A stretch of DNA of 64,000 nt, from NCBI RefSeq assembly GCF_001500025.1, contig NZ_LQIW01000003.1, positions 124,001 to 188,000 of the forward strand, written 5' to 3'. Shown in pieces: positions 25,156-33,990 of this stretch. The notes below the pieces were generated by a model. The model was not told the DNA's origin. It saw only the letters and a list, made by a program, of their open reading frames with translations, and did not search any database. Position 1 is the first letter of the stretch, and the number at the start of each line of letters is the position of its first letter. Origin of the DNA: Mycobacterium sp. IS-1590. GTDB taxonomy: Bacteria > Actinomycetota > Actinomycetes > Mycobacteriales > Mycobacteriaceae. Made by a program: the position numbers and the translations under genes.

Positions 25156-26306
25156 ACCGGCCTCGCCATACTGGCCGGGTGAAACCAGCGATTTGTGAAC
25201 AGTTCGGCATCGACTTCCCGTTGTTCGCGTTCAGCCACTGCCGCGACGTGGTGGCTGCGGTGTCCAACGCGGGCGGCTTCGGCGTGCTGGGCGGGACGGC
25301 GTACACACCCGAGCAGCTCGACCAGGAGTTGTCCTGGATCGATGACCACGTCGGGGGCAAGCCGTACGGCGTCGACCTGATCGTCCCCGCCCGCTACGAG
25401 GGCAAGGGCGAGGACCTGACGATGAGCGACCTCGCAGGTCGGATCCCCGACGAATACCGCGGCTTCGTCACCGAGCTGTTGGCCGCGCACGACATCGAGG
25501 CCGAGGAGGCGCCGCGGTTCGGCAACGCCGCCCTGTCGGGCAACACCGGCAAGGACCTGCTGGATGTGGCGATGAACCACCCGATCCGGTTGATCGCCAA
25601 CGCGTTGGGCGTCCCGCCCGGTTACATGATCAAGGCCGGCAAGGAGAACGGCGTGCCGGTGGCGGCCCTGGTCGGTGCCAAGGAGCACGCCGTCAAGCAG
25701 GCGCAGGCGGGCGTCGATTTGATCGTCGCTCAGGGCACCGAGGCCGGTGGGCACTGCGGTGAGGTGACGACGCTGGTGCTGGTGCCCGAGGTGTTGGAGG
25801 CGCTTGCGGCGATCGGTAGCGACATCCCGGTGCTCGCCGCGGGCGGGATCGTCACGGGCAGGCAGATGGCCGCGACGGTGGCGATGGGCGCGGCGGGCGC
25901 CTGGACGGGTTCGGTCTGGCTGACCACCGAGGAGGCGGAGACGGCGCCCTACACCAAGGAGAAGTTCCTGGCCGCCTCGTCGCGAGACACCGTCCGATCG
26001 GCGGGTAGAACCGGAAAGCCTGCGCGCCAATTGGTTTCGGACTGGACCCAGGCGTGGCTGCCGAACGAGGGCGGCCAGAAGCCGCTGCCGCTTCCGCTGC
26101 AGTCGATGCTCGCCGAACCCGTCGTGCGTCGCATCGACGTGCTGGCCGCCCAGGGACATCCCGGCGCGCAGGCGTTGGCGACGTACTTCGTCGGACAAGG
26201 GGTCGGGCTGATGAACAAAGTCAAGCCCGCGCGCGAGGTGGTGCGCGAGTTCATCGAGGACTACGTCGCCGCGACCGAACGCCTGAGCAACTCGCTACCG
26301 GACTAG
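25152..26306 (+). CDS. NAD(P)H-dependent flavin oxidoreductase (nitronate monooxygenase family)
   Basis: 384 aa if the ATG at 25152, which overlaps the previous stop, is used; GTG 25179 (VKPAICEQFG) is a close alternative and matches many homologues better. FMN barrel features: FPLFAFSHCRDVVAAVSNAG, GGFGVLGGTAYT, the catalytic-histidine motif AQGTEAGGHCGE, and phosphate-binding VLAAGGIVTGRQ. The family oxidises alkyl nitronates or acts as an NADH:quinone reductase or enoyl reductase. Last gene of the plus-strand run. Confidence 0.88.
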   Translation: MNRPRHTGRVKPAICEQFGIDFPLFAFSHCRDVVAAVSNAGGFGVLGGTAYTPEQLDQELSWIDDHVGGKPYGVDLIVPARYEGKGEDLTMSDLAGRIPDEYRGFVTELLAAHDIEAEEAPRFGNAALSGNTGKDLLDVAMNHPIRLIANALGVPPGYMIKAGKENGVPVAALVGAKEHAVKQAQAGVDLIVAQGTEAGGHCGEVTTLVLVPEVLEALAAIGSDIPVLAAGGIVTGRQMAATVAMGAAGAWTGSVWLTTEEAETAPYTKEKFLAASSRDTVRSAGRTGKPARQLVSDWTQAWLPNEGGQKPLPLPLQSMLAEPVVRRIDVLAAQGHPGAQALATYFVGQGVGLMNKVKPAREVVREFIEDYVAATERLSNSLPD

Positions 26307-26318
26307 CGCACCAAATCG

Positions 26319-26768
26319 TCAGGCGTCGAACGTGATCCGCACCGAGATCGGGTCGCTTTCCATCGCCCGCATGGTCAACGCGGTCGCCGACTGACCGAGC
26401 CTGCCCGCGCCGCCGAAGCTGCGTGCGCGGGCACGCACGTCATCGTCGGGTTCGAATGTCGCGGTGCCCGTGCGCCATTCGTCGTTGACGCGCACCCGCA
26501 CATGAGGGTTCGCGGCGATGTTGTACGCCCAGCCCGCGCGGCGGCCGTGCTGAGAGATCACCCACACACCGGTGTCGTCGGCGCGGCCCGCCAGCGGCAC
26601 GAGCCGCGGTTCCCCGCTTTTGCGGCCGATCGTCTCGAGGTCGACCACCAGCGGCGACCGGATACCGACGCGGTCCAGCGCGGCGACCAACGGGTTCATC
26701 AGGACACGACCCAGTTGCCGCTCGAACTTGAACTTGCGCACCGCCTTGTCGGCACTCCGTGTGGCCAT
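26319..26768 (-). CDS. Deazaflavin-dependent nitroreductase-family protein
   Basis: 149 aa from ATG 26768 with a strong GAGGAGG ribosome binding site. The core reads VDLETIGRKSGEPRLVPLAG, VWVISQHGRRAGWAYNIAAN and PHVRVRVNDEWRTGTA, the Ddn-like split barrel that binds F420. The C-terminal part is unusual in length (MRAMESDPISVRITFDA). A perfect 16-bp palindrome 38 bp upstream suggests control by a TetR or GntR repressor encoded elsewhere. Confidence 0.82.
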   Translation of the reverse strand: MATRSADKAVRKFKFERQLGRVLMNPLVAALDRVGIRSPLVVDLETIGRKSGEPRLVPLAGRADDTGVWVISQHGRRAGWAYNIAANPHVRVRVNDEWRTGTATFEPDDDVRARARSFGGAGRLGQSATALTMRAMESDPISVRITFDA

Positions 26769-26805
26769 CTCGAACCTCCTCGTGGGATCAGGTTGACCAC
26801 GATAA

Positions 26806-26821
26806 TTGAGTGATCACTCAA
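26806..26821. promoter_or_regulatory. Perfect 16-bp palindromic operator
   Basis: TTGAGTGATCACTCAA is fully self-complementary and lies 38 bp before the start of the deazaflavin reductase gene, in a 133-bp gap. Half-site TTGAGTGA resembles sites of TetR-type repressors. No regulator gene is adjacent. Confidence 0.7.
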
Positions 26822-26901
26822 AAACAACCCCGAGACGATGAGCGAGAATCCCTCGTCGCGAAAAGTCAACGTCCAGGGATGCGGTTTCGCCGACGAAGAA
26901 G

Positions 26902-27924
26902 TCAGTCCGCCGCCAGCGGCAACCGCACCTCGAAGCGTGCGCCGGTGCCCAGGTTGCGCGCGGACAACGTCCCGCGATGGGCCTGCACCAGACCCGCGGC
27001 GATCGCCAGGCCCAGCCCCGACCCGCTGGGCAGCGACGAATCGGCACGCGGCACGCGATCGTTGGACCCTCGGTAGGCGACGTCGAACACCCGGGGCAGA
27101 TCGGCCTCGTCGATACCGACCCCGGTGTCGTCGACGCGCGCCCACGCGCCGTTCTCGTCCGAGCCCAGTGACAGCGACACCCGGCCGCCCTCCGGCGTGT
27201 GTGCGATCGCGTTGGCCACCAGGTTGGACAGCACCCGCACCAGCGCGCGGTCGCTGCCCAGCACCCGCACCGGCGCCTGCGGCAGCTCGGCCGTCAACGC
27301 CACACCCGCACGCTCGGCGGCGATCCGGTGCGCGGTCAGCACGTCGTCGACCACCTCGTCCAGCGCCACCTTGTCGAACACCGGTTGGACCGCACCCGCG
27401 TTGATCTTCGACATCTCGAACAGGTCGTCGACCATCTCGGATAGCCGGACAGACTCCTGCTCAATGGTTTTGGCGTGTACGCGAACCTCGGCGTCGGGTA
27501 CCACGCCGTCGGCGATCGCCTCGGACACCGCCCGTATCCCGGCCAGCGGGGTCCGCAGATCGTGGCTGACGAACGCGACCAGCCTGCGGCGCGACTGCTC
27601 GGCGGCCCGTTCCGACTCGCGGATCTCCTGCTCCCATACCGTGCGGCGGGCCTGATAGCGCGCCAGCATCACCGCGGCCGGGATCGTCACCACCGAGACG
27701 ATCACCAGGACGATCGCGGTCTTCTCGAACGTTTCGGTGATCATGAAGCGGCTGGCGCCGAGCACACCGGTGAACGTCGCCAAGACCGGGATGAGCACCA
27801 GCGCCACCATGCTGACCGCCAGCGACCACGACCGGGCCAGACGGATGACGAGCGCGCCCGCGAGCACCACCGGAACCGAACATGCCAGCGCCAACCCGAT
27901 GATCTCCCACAGGTCGGACGGCAC
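26902..27924 (-). CDS. Two-component sensor histidine kinase
   Basis: 340 aa from GTG 27924, which shares a base with the regulator's TAG. Three or more N-terminal membrane helices ([56 protein letters not shown]) with little extracytoplasmic sequence, then the HisKA box [14 protein letters not shown] with His121, N-box [14 protein letters not shown]1 [13 protein letters not shown] and G2 GSGLGLAIA. The short sensor loops suggest sensing within the membrane. The stimulus is unknown. Confidence 0.92.
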   Translation of the reverse strand: MPSDLWEIIGLALACSVPVVLAGALVIRLARSWSLAVSMVALVLIPVLATFTGVLGASRFMITETFEKTAIVLVIVSVVTIPAAVMLARYQARRTVWEQEIRESERAAEQSRRRLVAFVSHDLRTPLAGIRAVSEAIADGVVPDAEVRVHAKTIEQESVRLSEMVDDLFEMSKINAGAVQPVFDKVALDEVVDDVLTAHRIAAERAGVALTAELPQAPVRVLGSDRALVRVLSNLVANAIAHTPEGGRVSLSLGSDENGAWARVDDTGVGIDEADLPRVFDVAYRGSNDRVPRADSSLPSGSGLGLAIAAGLVQAHRGTLSARNLGTGARFEVRLPLAAD

Positions 27925-28625
27925 TAGGCGCTCTGCCCTTCCGGGGACCGTGCCTCGCTGCTCCACAGATAGCCGCGACCCCACACCGTCTGCACCCTGT
28001 GGTGCTCACCGAGCTTCGACCGCAGCCGCTTGACGTGCACGGTCACCGTCGACAGGTCACCGAAATCCCAGTGCCACACCTGTTTGAGCAGTTCCTCGCG
28101 GCTGAACACGACGTCGGTGTGGGTGAGGAAGAACAGCAGCAGGTCGAACTCGCGGTTGGTCAGCGACACCGGCTGCCCGTCGACGGTCACGGTGCGTGCG
28201 GCCGTCGACACGGTCAGGCCGCCGACCGTGATGTCCAACGCGCGCCGACCCGTCGGTGCGGGCGCGCGCCGCAGCACCGAGCGCACCCGCAGCGCCAGTT
28301 CGCGCGGGCTGAACGGTTTGGTCAGGTAGTCATCGGCGCCGGCCTCCAGGCCCGCGATCCGGTCGTCCTCCTCGCCGAGCGCGGTCAGCAGGATCACCGG
28401 CACCGCGTAGCCGCCGCGCTGGCGCAGGTTGCGGCACAGCGTCAGCCCGTCGGGCCCCGGCATCATCACGTCGAGCACCGCGACGTCGATGTGCTGGGAG
28501 CCCAGCAACCGCAGGGCCTCGGCTCCGTCGTGCGCGATCGCGACGTCGAGCCCGTCGCGCTCGAGATAGCGACGCACGACATCACGCACGACGCTGTCGT
28601 CGTCGGCGATCAATACCCGCGTCAC
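27924..28625 (-). CDS. OmpR/PhoB-family response regulator
   Basis: 233 aa from GTG 28625. Receiver domain with acidic pocket DDD (residues 8-10), phospho-acceptor Asp52 in AVLDVMMPG, and Lys103 in [10 protein letters not shown]. The winged helix from about residue 130 shows [15 protein letters not shown] and [14 protein letters not shown], ending [11 protein letters not shown]. It is the cognate partner of the downstream kinase by overlap. I do not match the pair to a named mycobacterial system. Confidence 0.94.
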   Translation of the reverse strand: MTRVLIADDDSVVRDVVRRYLERDGLDVAIAHDGAEALRLLGSQHIDVAVLDVMMPGPDGLTLCRNLRQRGGYAVPVILLTALGEEDDRIAGLEAGADDYLTKPFSPRELALRVRSVLRRAPAPTGRRALDITVGGLTVSTAARTVTVDGQPVSLTNREFDLLLFFLTHTDVVFSREELLKQVWHWDFGDLSTVTVHVKRLRSKLGEHHRVQTVWGRGYLWSSEARSPEGQSA

Positions 28626-28633
28626 AGTTTCCG

Positions 28634-28639
28634 AGAGTA
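28634..28639 (-). promoter_or_regulatory. -10 hexamer for the two-component operon
   Basis: Read on the minus strand, TACTCT ends 8 bp before GTG 28625 with no ribosome binding site between, as expected for a leaderless transcript. Confidence 0.45.
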
Positions 28640-28715
28640 GCCCGATGTGGCGACTACCTGCGCCGATGTCACGGATTCGTCATTGATCCACTGGTCGGTG
28701 CGGTCGGCGGCTGGT

Positions 28716-28721
28716 TAGCCT
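28716..28721 (+). promoter_or_regulatory. -10 hexamer for the GT2 operon
   Basis: TAGCCT ends 7 bp before ATG 28729. Together with the minus-strand TACTCT at 28634-28639 it makes this 103-bp gap a divergent promoter region. Confidence 0.45.
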
Positions 28722-28728
28722 CGAACCC

Positions 28729-29385
28729 ATGCCCGACTGTCCGGTGACCGTGGTGCTGCCGTGCCTGAACGAGGCGCAGTCCCTGCCCGGCGTGCTCGCG
28801 GCGATCCCCGACGGATACCGGCCGTTGGTGGTCGACAACAACAGCACCGACGCGACCGCGGACGTCGCCCGCGAGCATGGAGCGCAGGTGGTCGCCGAGA
28901 AGCGCCCCGGTTACGGCGCCGCAGTGCACGCCGGGGTGGTGGCGGCAGCGACGCCCATCGTGGCGGTCCTGGACGCCGACGGCTCACTGGACCCTGGTGA
29001 CCTGCCCGCGCTTGTCGACGACCTGCACCGGGGGGCCGATATGGCGATCGGGCGGCGCCGGCCGGTGCCGGGGCTCACGTGGCCGTGGCACGCCCGCCTC
29101 GGCACCGCGGCGGTGTGCTGGCGGCTGCGGCAGCGCCATGGCCTGGCGGTGCACGACATCGCTCCGATGCGGGTCACCCGCCGCGACGCGCTGCTCGATC
29201 TCGGCGTCAGCGACCGCCGCTCCGGTTACCCGCTCGAACTGTTGGTGCGGGCGGCCGCCGCCGGGTGGCGCGTCGTCGAGCGCGATGTCGCCTACCGGGC
29301 GCGCACCGGCGGCAAGTCCAAGGTCAGCGGGTCGATCCGCGGTAGCGCGGTGGCGGCCTTCGACTTCTGGCGGGTGATCTCGTGA
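28729..29385 (+). CDS. Family 2 glycosyltransferase
   Basis: 218 aa. GT-A fold: VTVVLPCLNEAQSLPGVL at the N-terminus, the nucleotide-binding LVVDNNSTDATADVA, then VLDADGSLDPGDL (DxD-like). An arginine-rich C-terminal part follows (GGKSKVSGSIRGS). No membrane helices, unlike polyprenol-phosphate-hexose synthases with C-terminal anchors. Counterpart of Rv0539. First gene of a three-gene operon with DUF2064 and a methyltransferase, overlapping by 4 bp. Confidence 0.92.
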   Translation: MPDCPVTVVLPCLNEAQSLPGVLAAIPDGYRPLVVDNNSTDATADVAREHGAQVVAEKRPGYGAAVHAGVVAAATPIVAVLDADGSLDPGDLPALVDDLHRGADMAIGRRRPVPGLTWPWHARLGTAAVCWRLRQRHGLAVHDIAPMRVTRRDALLDLGVSDRRSGYPLELLVRAAAAGWRVVERDVAYRARTGGKSKVSGSIRGSAVAAFDFWRVIS

Positions 29386-30044
29386 CGGTACTGGCCGTGA
29401 CGGTGTTGGTGGTGGCGAAGGCGCCGGTGCCGGGTCTGGCGAAGACGCGCCTCGCGGCGACGATCGGCGACGTCGCCGCGGCCGACCTCGCTGCCGCCGC
29501 CCTGCTCGACACCCTCGACGCGGTCGCCGCCACCCCCGTCGGCCACCGGGTCGTCGCGATGACCGGCGATCTGAGACACGGCAGCCGAGGTGACGAAATC
29601 GTTTCTCGCCTAGATAAATTCACGGTGATACCCCAACGTGGCGCCGACTTCGCCGAGCGATTGGCCAACGCGCACACCGACGCTGCCACCGGCAACCCCG
29701 TACTGCAGATCGGCATGGACACCCCGCAGGTCAGCGCCGGCCTACTCGCCGAGTGCTGCCACGAGCTGATGCGAGCCGACGCGGTCCTGGGGCCCGCCAG
29801 CGACGGCGGATGGTGGGTGCTCGGTGTTTCGCACCCATCCATGGCCGAATGCCTGCGGAGTGTGCCGATGTCACGGTCGGACACCGGCGCGTTGACCCTG
29901 GCGGCGTTGCGCGACAACGGAGTGGATGTCAAGACGGTCGACGAGCTCGCCGACTTCGACACCATCGACGACATCGACGCGGTGCGCAGCCGATGCGCGC
30001 CCAACAGCCGGTTCGCTCGAGCGGTCGAGGCGGTTTTCGCCTGA
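29382..30044 (+). CDS. DUF2064 glycosyltransferase-like protein
   Basis: 220 aa from GTG 29382. Nucleotidyl-transferase-like fold: VLVVAKAPVPGLAKTRLAAT at the N-terminus, VIPQRGADFAERLANA, then QIGMDTPQVSAGLL and GPASDGGWWVLGV. DUF2064 proteins regularly pair with GT2 enzymes and likely make or use activated sugars. Counterpart of Rv0540. Shares its stop base with the start of the methyltransferase (TGATG). Confidence 0.85.
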   Translation: MTVLAVTVLVVAKAPVPGLAKTRLAATIGDVAAADLAAAALLDTLDAVAATPVGHRVVAMTGDLRHGSRGDEIVSRLDKFTVIPQRGADFAERLANAHTDAATGNPVLQIGMDTPQVSAGLLAECCHELMRADAVLGPASDGGWWVLGVSHPSMAECLRSVPMSRSDTGALTLAALRDNGVDVKTVDELADFDTIDDIDAVRSRCAPNSRFARAVEAVFA

Positions 30045-30673
30045 TGCTGGGCAACCTCTACGACTGCGCACTCGACGGAGAGCGGTGCTGGATCCGCAGC
30101 GATGACGGTGAGGTACAGGCGCTTCCGGTGCATCGCTGGATCGGCGGCGCGCATGCCGATTGCCGGTTCGACCGGGCCATCGTCGAATTGTGCGAAGGAC
30201 CGACCATCGATTTGGGCTGTGGCCCGGGGCGGTTGGTGATCGAATTGACCCGCCGAGGCATCCCCGCTCTCGGTGTCGACCAGTCCGCGACCGCCGTCGG
30301 ACTCGCGCGGCGCAACGGTGCACCCGTGTTGCGCCGAGACGTGTTCGGACAGCTGCCCGCGACCGGCCGGTGGCAGACCGTGCTGCTTGCCGACGGCAAC
30401 GTGGGCCTCGGCGGCGACCCGTTTCGGATGCTGCACAGGGCAGCAGAGCTGCTGCGCCGCGGCGGTCGGTGCATCGCCGAATTCGAGGCGCTCAGGCAGG
30501 GTGTCCGCAATCGCTGGGTCCGGCTCGAGTCGTCGCGGGTGGTGGGCCCCTGGTTTCCGTGGGCGTCGGTGGGCATCGACTGCGCCGCAGAGGTCGCCGA
30601 GACCGCGGGGCTGGCGTTGACCCGGGTCCACCCGATCGGCAACCGGGTGGTCGCCAGCCTGACGTTGGCCTAG
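30044..30673 (+). CDS. Class I SAM-dependent methyltransferase
   Basis: 209 aa from ATG 30044. Motif I is TIDLGCGPGRLV at residues 54-65, with the acidic end of strand 2 in ALGVDQSATAVGLAR, and the fourth strand in TVLLADGNVGLGG. The last third is arginine-rich and aromatic (VRNRWVRLESSRVV, GPWFPWASVGID). Substrate not evident; the operon suggests a glycosylated lipid or small molecule. It converges on a membrane gene with a 4-bp overlap. Confidence 0.88.
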   Translation: MLGNLYDCALDGERCWIRSDDGEVQALPVHRWIGGAHADCRFDRAIVELCEGPTIDLGCGPGRLVIELTRRGIPALGVDQSATAVGLARRNGAPVLRRDVFGQLPATGRWQTVLLADGNVGLGGDPFRMLHRAAELLRRGGRCIAEFEALRQGVRNRWVRLESSRVVGPWFPWASVGIDCAAEVAETAGLALTRVHPIGNRVVASLTLA

Positions 30674-31146
30674 CCTTCGGTCGTCACCAGCCGTGCGGCG
30701 TAGAGCACCGCGCTGATCCCGAACAGCGCGGCCGTCAGCAGCAACCACCTGCCCAGGTACGGGTCTTGGGTCTGTCCCGTCGCGGCCAGCGCGACCGGCC
30801 CGCCTTGTTTGATGATGCCGGGCAGAAACAGCAGCAGCGTCAACGCCGAGCCGAGCGCCGGTACCCGCACATAGTTCAGCAGCGGGACACGCAACCGGGG
30901 AATCCTGGTGCCGCGCACCAGGACCCGGTCGGCCAACGTGTAGATCGGAAACAGCACGAGATCGTGTACGACGATCGCCGCGGCGAACCACACCGCGATG
31001 GACTGCCACCATGTGCGGGTGTTCCACAACGCGGCCGGCGTGAGGGTGGCCAGCACGTAACCGAACAGCGCGAAGCCGGCCACCAATGTCAGCAGGTGCA
31101 GCGGATGCGATCCGTAGACGGCGCGAAACCGGCCCATGTCAGTCAC
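30670..31146 (-). CDS. Integral membrane protein next to molybdoenzyme
   Basis: 158 aa from ATG 31146, which lies 8 bp inside the molybdoenzyme gene's 3' end. Four hydrophobic segments are visible (LLTLVAGFALFGYVLATLTP, SIAVWFAAAIVVHDLVLFPI, LGSALTLLLFLPGIIKQGG, LLTAALFGISAVLYAARLV). Coupling with the upstream gene suggests a membrane partner of the b-type cytochrome/molybdopterin protein. No known family recognised. Confidence 0.75.
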   Translation of the reverse strand: MTDMGRFRAVYGSHPLHLLTLVAGFALFGYVLATLTPAALWNTRTWWQSIAVWFAAAIVVHDLVLFPIYTLADRVLVRGTRIPRLRVPLLNYVRVPALGSALTLLLFLPGIIKQGGPVALAATGQTQDPYLGRWLLLTAALFGISAVLYAARLVTTEG

Positions 31147-32407
31147 CCGCCCGGAAGTCGATCGAACCCACCCATTTGGTGTTGTGCACGCCGGGCAACG
31201 CAGGCACGATGATGCGGGCCGGGAAACCGTGATCCGGTGACAGGTCGACGCCGTTGACCCTCAACGCCAGCAGCGCGTCGGGGTGTAGGACCTGATTACG
31301 TTGCAGCGTCGCACGATTGAAGGCACCCCGCCGCTCCACGGACCGGACGAACGCCGACACCGGCGAAGGCACACCGGCCAACTGCGCGAGATCCCGCAGC
31401 GGCACGCCTGTCCACGTCTCTGTCGTCGACCAGCCTTCGACACAGGCGATGGGCAGGCGGGCGGTGTGCTGGGGCATCGCGGTGAGCCCGGCGCGGTCCA
31501 GCACCACCGGCGACGGGCCTCCGGTCAGGGTGAGTCGCCAGCGCTCGCCGGTGAGCTCCGGTGTGATCCTGGCCGCCGCAGCGGTTCTGTTGACCTGGAA
31601 GTCATTCGGGCCATCGCCGCGGGTCCGTCCGCGGGGCAGGAGCAGCGCGGCCTGCCTGGTCCATCCGCCGATGGTCTGCCCGGCGGTCAGAACCGCCACC
31701 AACGCCGCCCCGCCACCCACCAGAGCGAGCGCACCGCGGCGACTCATCGTCACCGGATCCGGGTCCGCGGGCGCCAACCCGTCGGGCTCATACGGATCGG
31801 CGACGGTGTCCTCGCGCGACGTGCGCAGCACCGCGCGCATCGACCGTGACCGCAACCCCTCGCGCAGCCGTGGGAGCTTGATCGCGACGTGCAGGACGAA
31901 CCCCGCGATGAACACCCAGGCGCCGAAGTAGTGAGCGGTGTAGAAGCTGAAGCCGAAGATGTAGTCGTACTGGATGTTGAGCACTCCGGTGACGACCTCG
32001 AACAGCACTCCGCCGACCAGCATCAACAACGAAATCCGTTCGAGCAGTTGAGCGATCGAACGCGTGGGCGGCCAGGCGAACAGGCGGGGAATCACCGACC
32101 ACAGCTTCGCGAGCACGACCGGTACGAGCACCAGGCCCAGCCCGACGTGCAACCCCTGCGTCAGCCGGTACAGCCAGGACGGATCGGTGGGCCAGTCGAA
32201 CGTCGGAAGCTTGAGCCAGCCCACATCGCCCGGTATGGCCTGACCGAACTGCGGCCCGTAGGCGATGTAGGACAGCAGCCCGGTGAAGATGACCACCGGC
32301 AGCCCGATCAGCAGCACCGTGCCGAACACCGACGTCAGCCACAAACCGCGCAGCGGACTACGCCAGCGGATCGCCCGCTGTACCCGGGGCCGGTTGCCGG
32401 GTTGCAC
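31139..32407 (-). CDS. Molybdopterin-dependent oxidoreductase fused to cytochrome b561-like domain
   Basis: 422 aa from GTG 32407. Residues about 20-190 form four or more membrane helices with histidines suited to haem b (GLHVGLGLVLV, YTAHYFGAW, FVLHVAIKL). A short linker and a further helix (GALALVGGGAALVAVLTAG, preceded by SRR) lead into a sulfite-oxidase-type molybdopterin domain with the metal-ligating cysteine in LPIACVEGWSTT (Cys322) and DHGFPARIIVPALPG. It likely passes electrons between the quinone pool and an extracytoplasmic substrate. No separate subunit gene apart from the 158-aa membrane protein. Confidence 0.88.
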   Translation of the reverse strand: MQPGNRPRVQRAIRWRSPLRGLWLTSVFGTVLLIGLPVVIFTGLLSYIAYGPQFGQAIPGDVGWLKLPTFDWPTDPSWLYRLTQGLHVGLGLVLVPVVLAKLWSVIPRLFAWPPTRSIAQLLERISLLMLVGGVLFEVVTGVLNIQYDYIFGFSFYTAHYFGAWVFIAGFVLHVAIKLPRLREGLRSRSMRAVLRTSREDTVADPYEPDGLAPADPDPVTMSRRGALALVGGGAALVAVLTAGQTIGGWTRQAALLLPRGRTRGDGPNDFQVNRTAAAARITPELTGERWRLTLTGGPSPVVLDRAGLTAMPQHTARLPIACVEGWSTTETWTGVPLRDLAQLAGVPSPVSAFVRSVERRGAFNRATLQRNQVLHPDALLALRVNGVDLSPDHGFPARIIVPALPGVHNTKWVGSIDFRAGD

Positions 32408-32459
32408 GGTTCCAGGGTCGCGGCAAGTGCCTACGGATGTGCGTGGTGACCCGCGACCG

Positions 32460-33815
32460 TTACCAATTCGTCAGAATGAAGTGGTTGAGCAGCAGGGCGC
32501 CCACCACGTTGACGCCGAGCCACCAGCGGTGTGACCGCGGCGGTAGCAGCGCCCCGGCCGCGGTCAGCCAGACGGTGAACGGCAACCAGATGCGTTCGGT
32601 CTCGGCCTTGCTCAGCATCGACAGGTCGGCGAACAGGATCGCCAGCAGTGCGCCGAGAAGAATCATGGGCAGGCCGGGCCGACGCCGGATCGCCGCGATG
32701 TCGAACAGCCTGCCCAGACCGGCCACGCTGCCCAGGCCGATCGCGCACACGACGGAAGCGAAGTTCGCCCAACCCCAGTACTGGAACGGCCGGTCGTTGG
32801 CGATGCCCTGCCAATAGCGTTCCTGCACCAGGTGATAGCCGTCGAACCACCAGAATCCCAACACCGCGAACACCACCACCACGGCGAGGACGACCCCGAC
32901 CGCTGGTACCGCGGCACGAGCCGCGGCCCGCCAGTCGGACGCGCACATCAGCACCGCGAGCGCAGGTAAGGCCATCAGGACCAGTCCGTAGTTGAGGAAG
33001 AGGCCCCAGCCCAGCAGCAGACCGCCCCCCGCCGCGGCGAGGACGGGCCAGCGCACCGTGCTCCCGATCGCCATCGCCAGCAGCGCGACACCCCACGCCG
33101 CGACTCCCGCGAAGTAGCCGTCGGCCGACACCGCGATCCAGATCGCCGTGGGCGCAACGGCGACGAAAGGGGCCGCGAGCCGCGCGGTCGCTTCCCCCGT
33201 CAGCGCGCGCAACGCGACGACGATGGCGGCCGCGGCGCTGGTTCCCACCAGCAGGCACAGCAGGCCGGCCCATGCGCCGCCACCGAGCCCGATGCGGTCG
33301 AGCCACACGAACGTGAGCAGCGCCCCGGGGGGATGGCCCGATACGTGGGTGATCCACGAATCGGGTTGATAGTCAAGAATTCTGTCGGAGAATGTGCGCA
33401 GCGCGTGGGGTATGTCGGTGACGGTGGGAACCTGACGCAGGTACTCGTGGCGGGCTGCCAGCCTGCCGGCGAAACCGCGCTGCCAGCCGTCGATCATGGC
33501 CAGCGAGAACGCCCATGCGCACGCCGTCGCCCATGTCGCCCACGGCAACGCACGCCACGACAGTCGTTGCGCGACCGTCGGCCCCCACCACACCACCGCG
33601 CCGCCGATCACGACAGCGGGGACCGTGCCCCACCCGACGTGAGCGTTCCACCATCCGAAGATCGGCGCGGTGTCGGCGAACTGGCGTATCCGGGCGGGTG
33701 TCGCGTTGATCAGTGGCGTGACGATCCCCAGGTTCAGGTGCGGTACGACGAACGCGGTGACCACCAGCAACGCACCGACGGCGACCGCCACGATCTCCTT
33801 GCGACTGGTCCGCAT
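32460..33815 (-). CDS. Polytopic membrane protein, Rv0541c-like (possible GT-C-type transferase)
   Basis: 451 aa from ATG 33815 with 11-13 hydrophobic segments. The first extracytoplasmic loop is long and polar (WQRGFAGRLAARHEYLRQVP; THVSGHPPGALLTFVW), and carries the conserved HPPG motif typical of a GT-C-like membrane family in actinobacteria. A role in transferring a polyprenol-linked sugar or in lipoglycan synthesis is possible, but I see no proof. The C-terminus ends FILTNW. Gene order around menE supports the Rv0541c assignment. Confidence 0.82.
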   Translation of the reverse strand: MRTSRKEIVAVAVGALLVVTAFVVPHLNLGIVTPLINATPARIRQFADTAPIFGWWNAHVGWGTVPAVVIGGAVVWWGPTVAQRLSWRALPWATWATACAWAFSLAMIDGWQRGFAGRLAARHEYLRQVPTVTDIPHALRTFSDRILDYQPDSWITHVSGHPPGALLTFVWLDRIGLGGGAWAGLLCLLVGTSAAAAIVVALRALTGEATARLAAPFVAVAPTAIWIAVSADGYFAGVAAWGVALLAMAIGSTVRWPVLAAAGGGLLLGWGLFLNYGLVLMALPALAVLMCASDWRAAARAAVPAVGVVLAVVVVFAVLGFWWFDGYHLVQERYWQGIANDRPFQYWGWANFASVVCAIGLGSVAGLGRLFDIAAIRRRPGLPMILLGALLAILFADLSMLSKAETERIWLPFTVWLTAAGALLPPRSHRWWLGVNVVGALLLNHFILTNW

Positions 33816-33949
33816 CCCGTCACCCTATTCGCCCCCGCACCGGAGGTCACACATTCGTCGCCCCGGCGGCGCGGGCCTGTTCCGCCACGCCGGGTCGCCG
33901 ATGAAGCAGTGATCGGACGGGCCTTCGCCGGGTGCCGCTGGTCCCGAGA

Positions 33950-33973
33950 GATACGGACCGAACGGTCCATAAC
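33950..33973. promoter_or_regulatory. TetR operator upstream of its own gene
   Basis: An imperfect palindrome is centred near 33962 (20 bp TACGGACCGAACGGTCCATA, 33953-33972, with only four unpaired positions in two pairs). It shares GACC-N6-GTCCATAAC in the same spacing with the site at 34621-34644 before the SDR gene. It overlaps the -35 region of the promoter whose -10 is TACGCT. Confidence 0.7.
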
Positions 33974-33978
33974 ATGGG

Positions 33979-33984
33979 TACGCT
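33979..33984 (+). promoter_or_regulatory. -10 hexamer of the TetR gene at 33991
   Basis: TACGCT ends 6 bp before ATG 33991, which would give a leaderless transcript. The operator immediately upstream would block polymerase binding. Confidence 0.5.
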
Positions 33985-33990
33985 GGAACC

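Noticed and set aside
25188-25198. Further copy of palindromic element A at GCGATTTGTGA
   Set aside because: Only 11 bases match; no second arm follows and it lies in a well-supported coding start.
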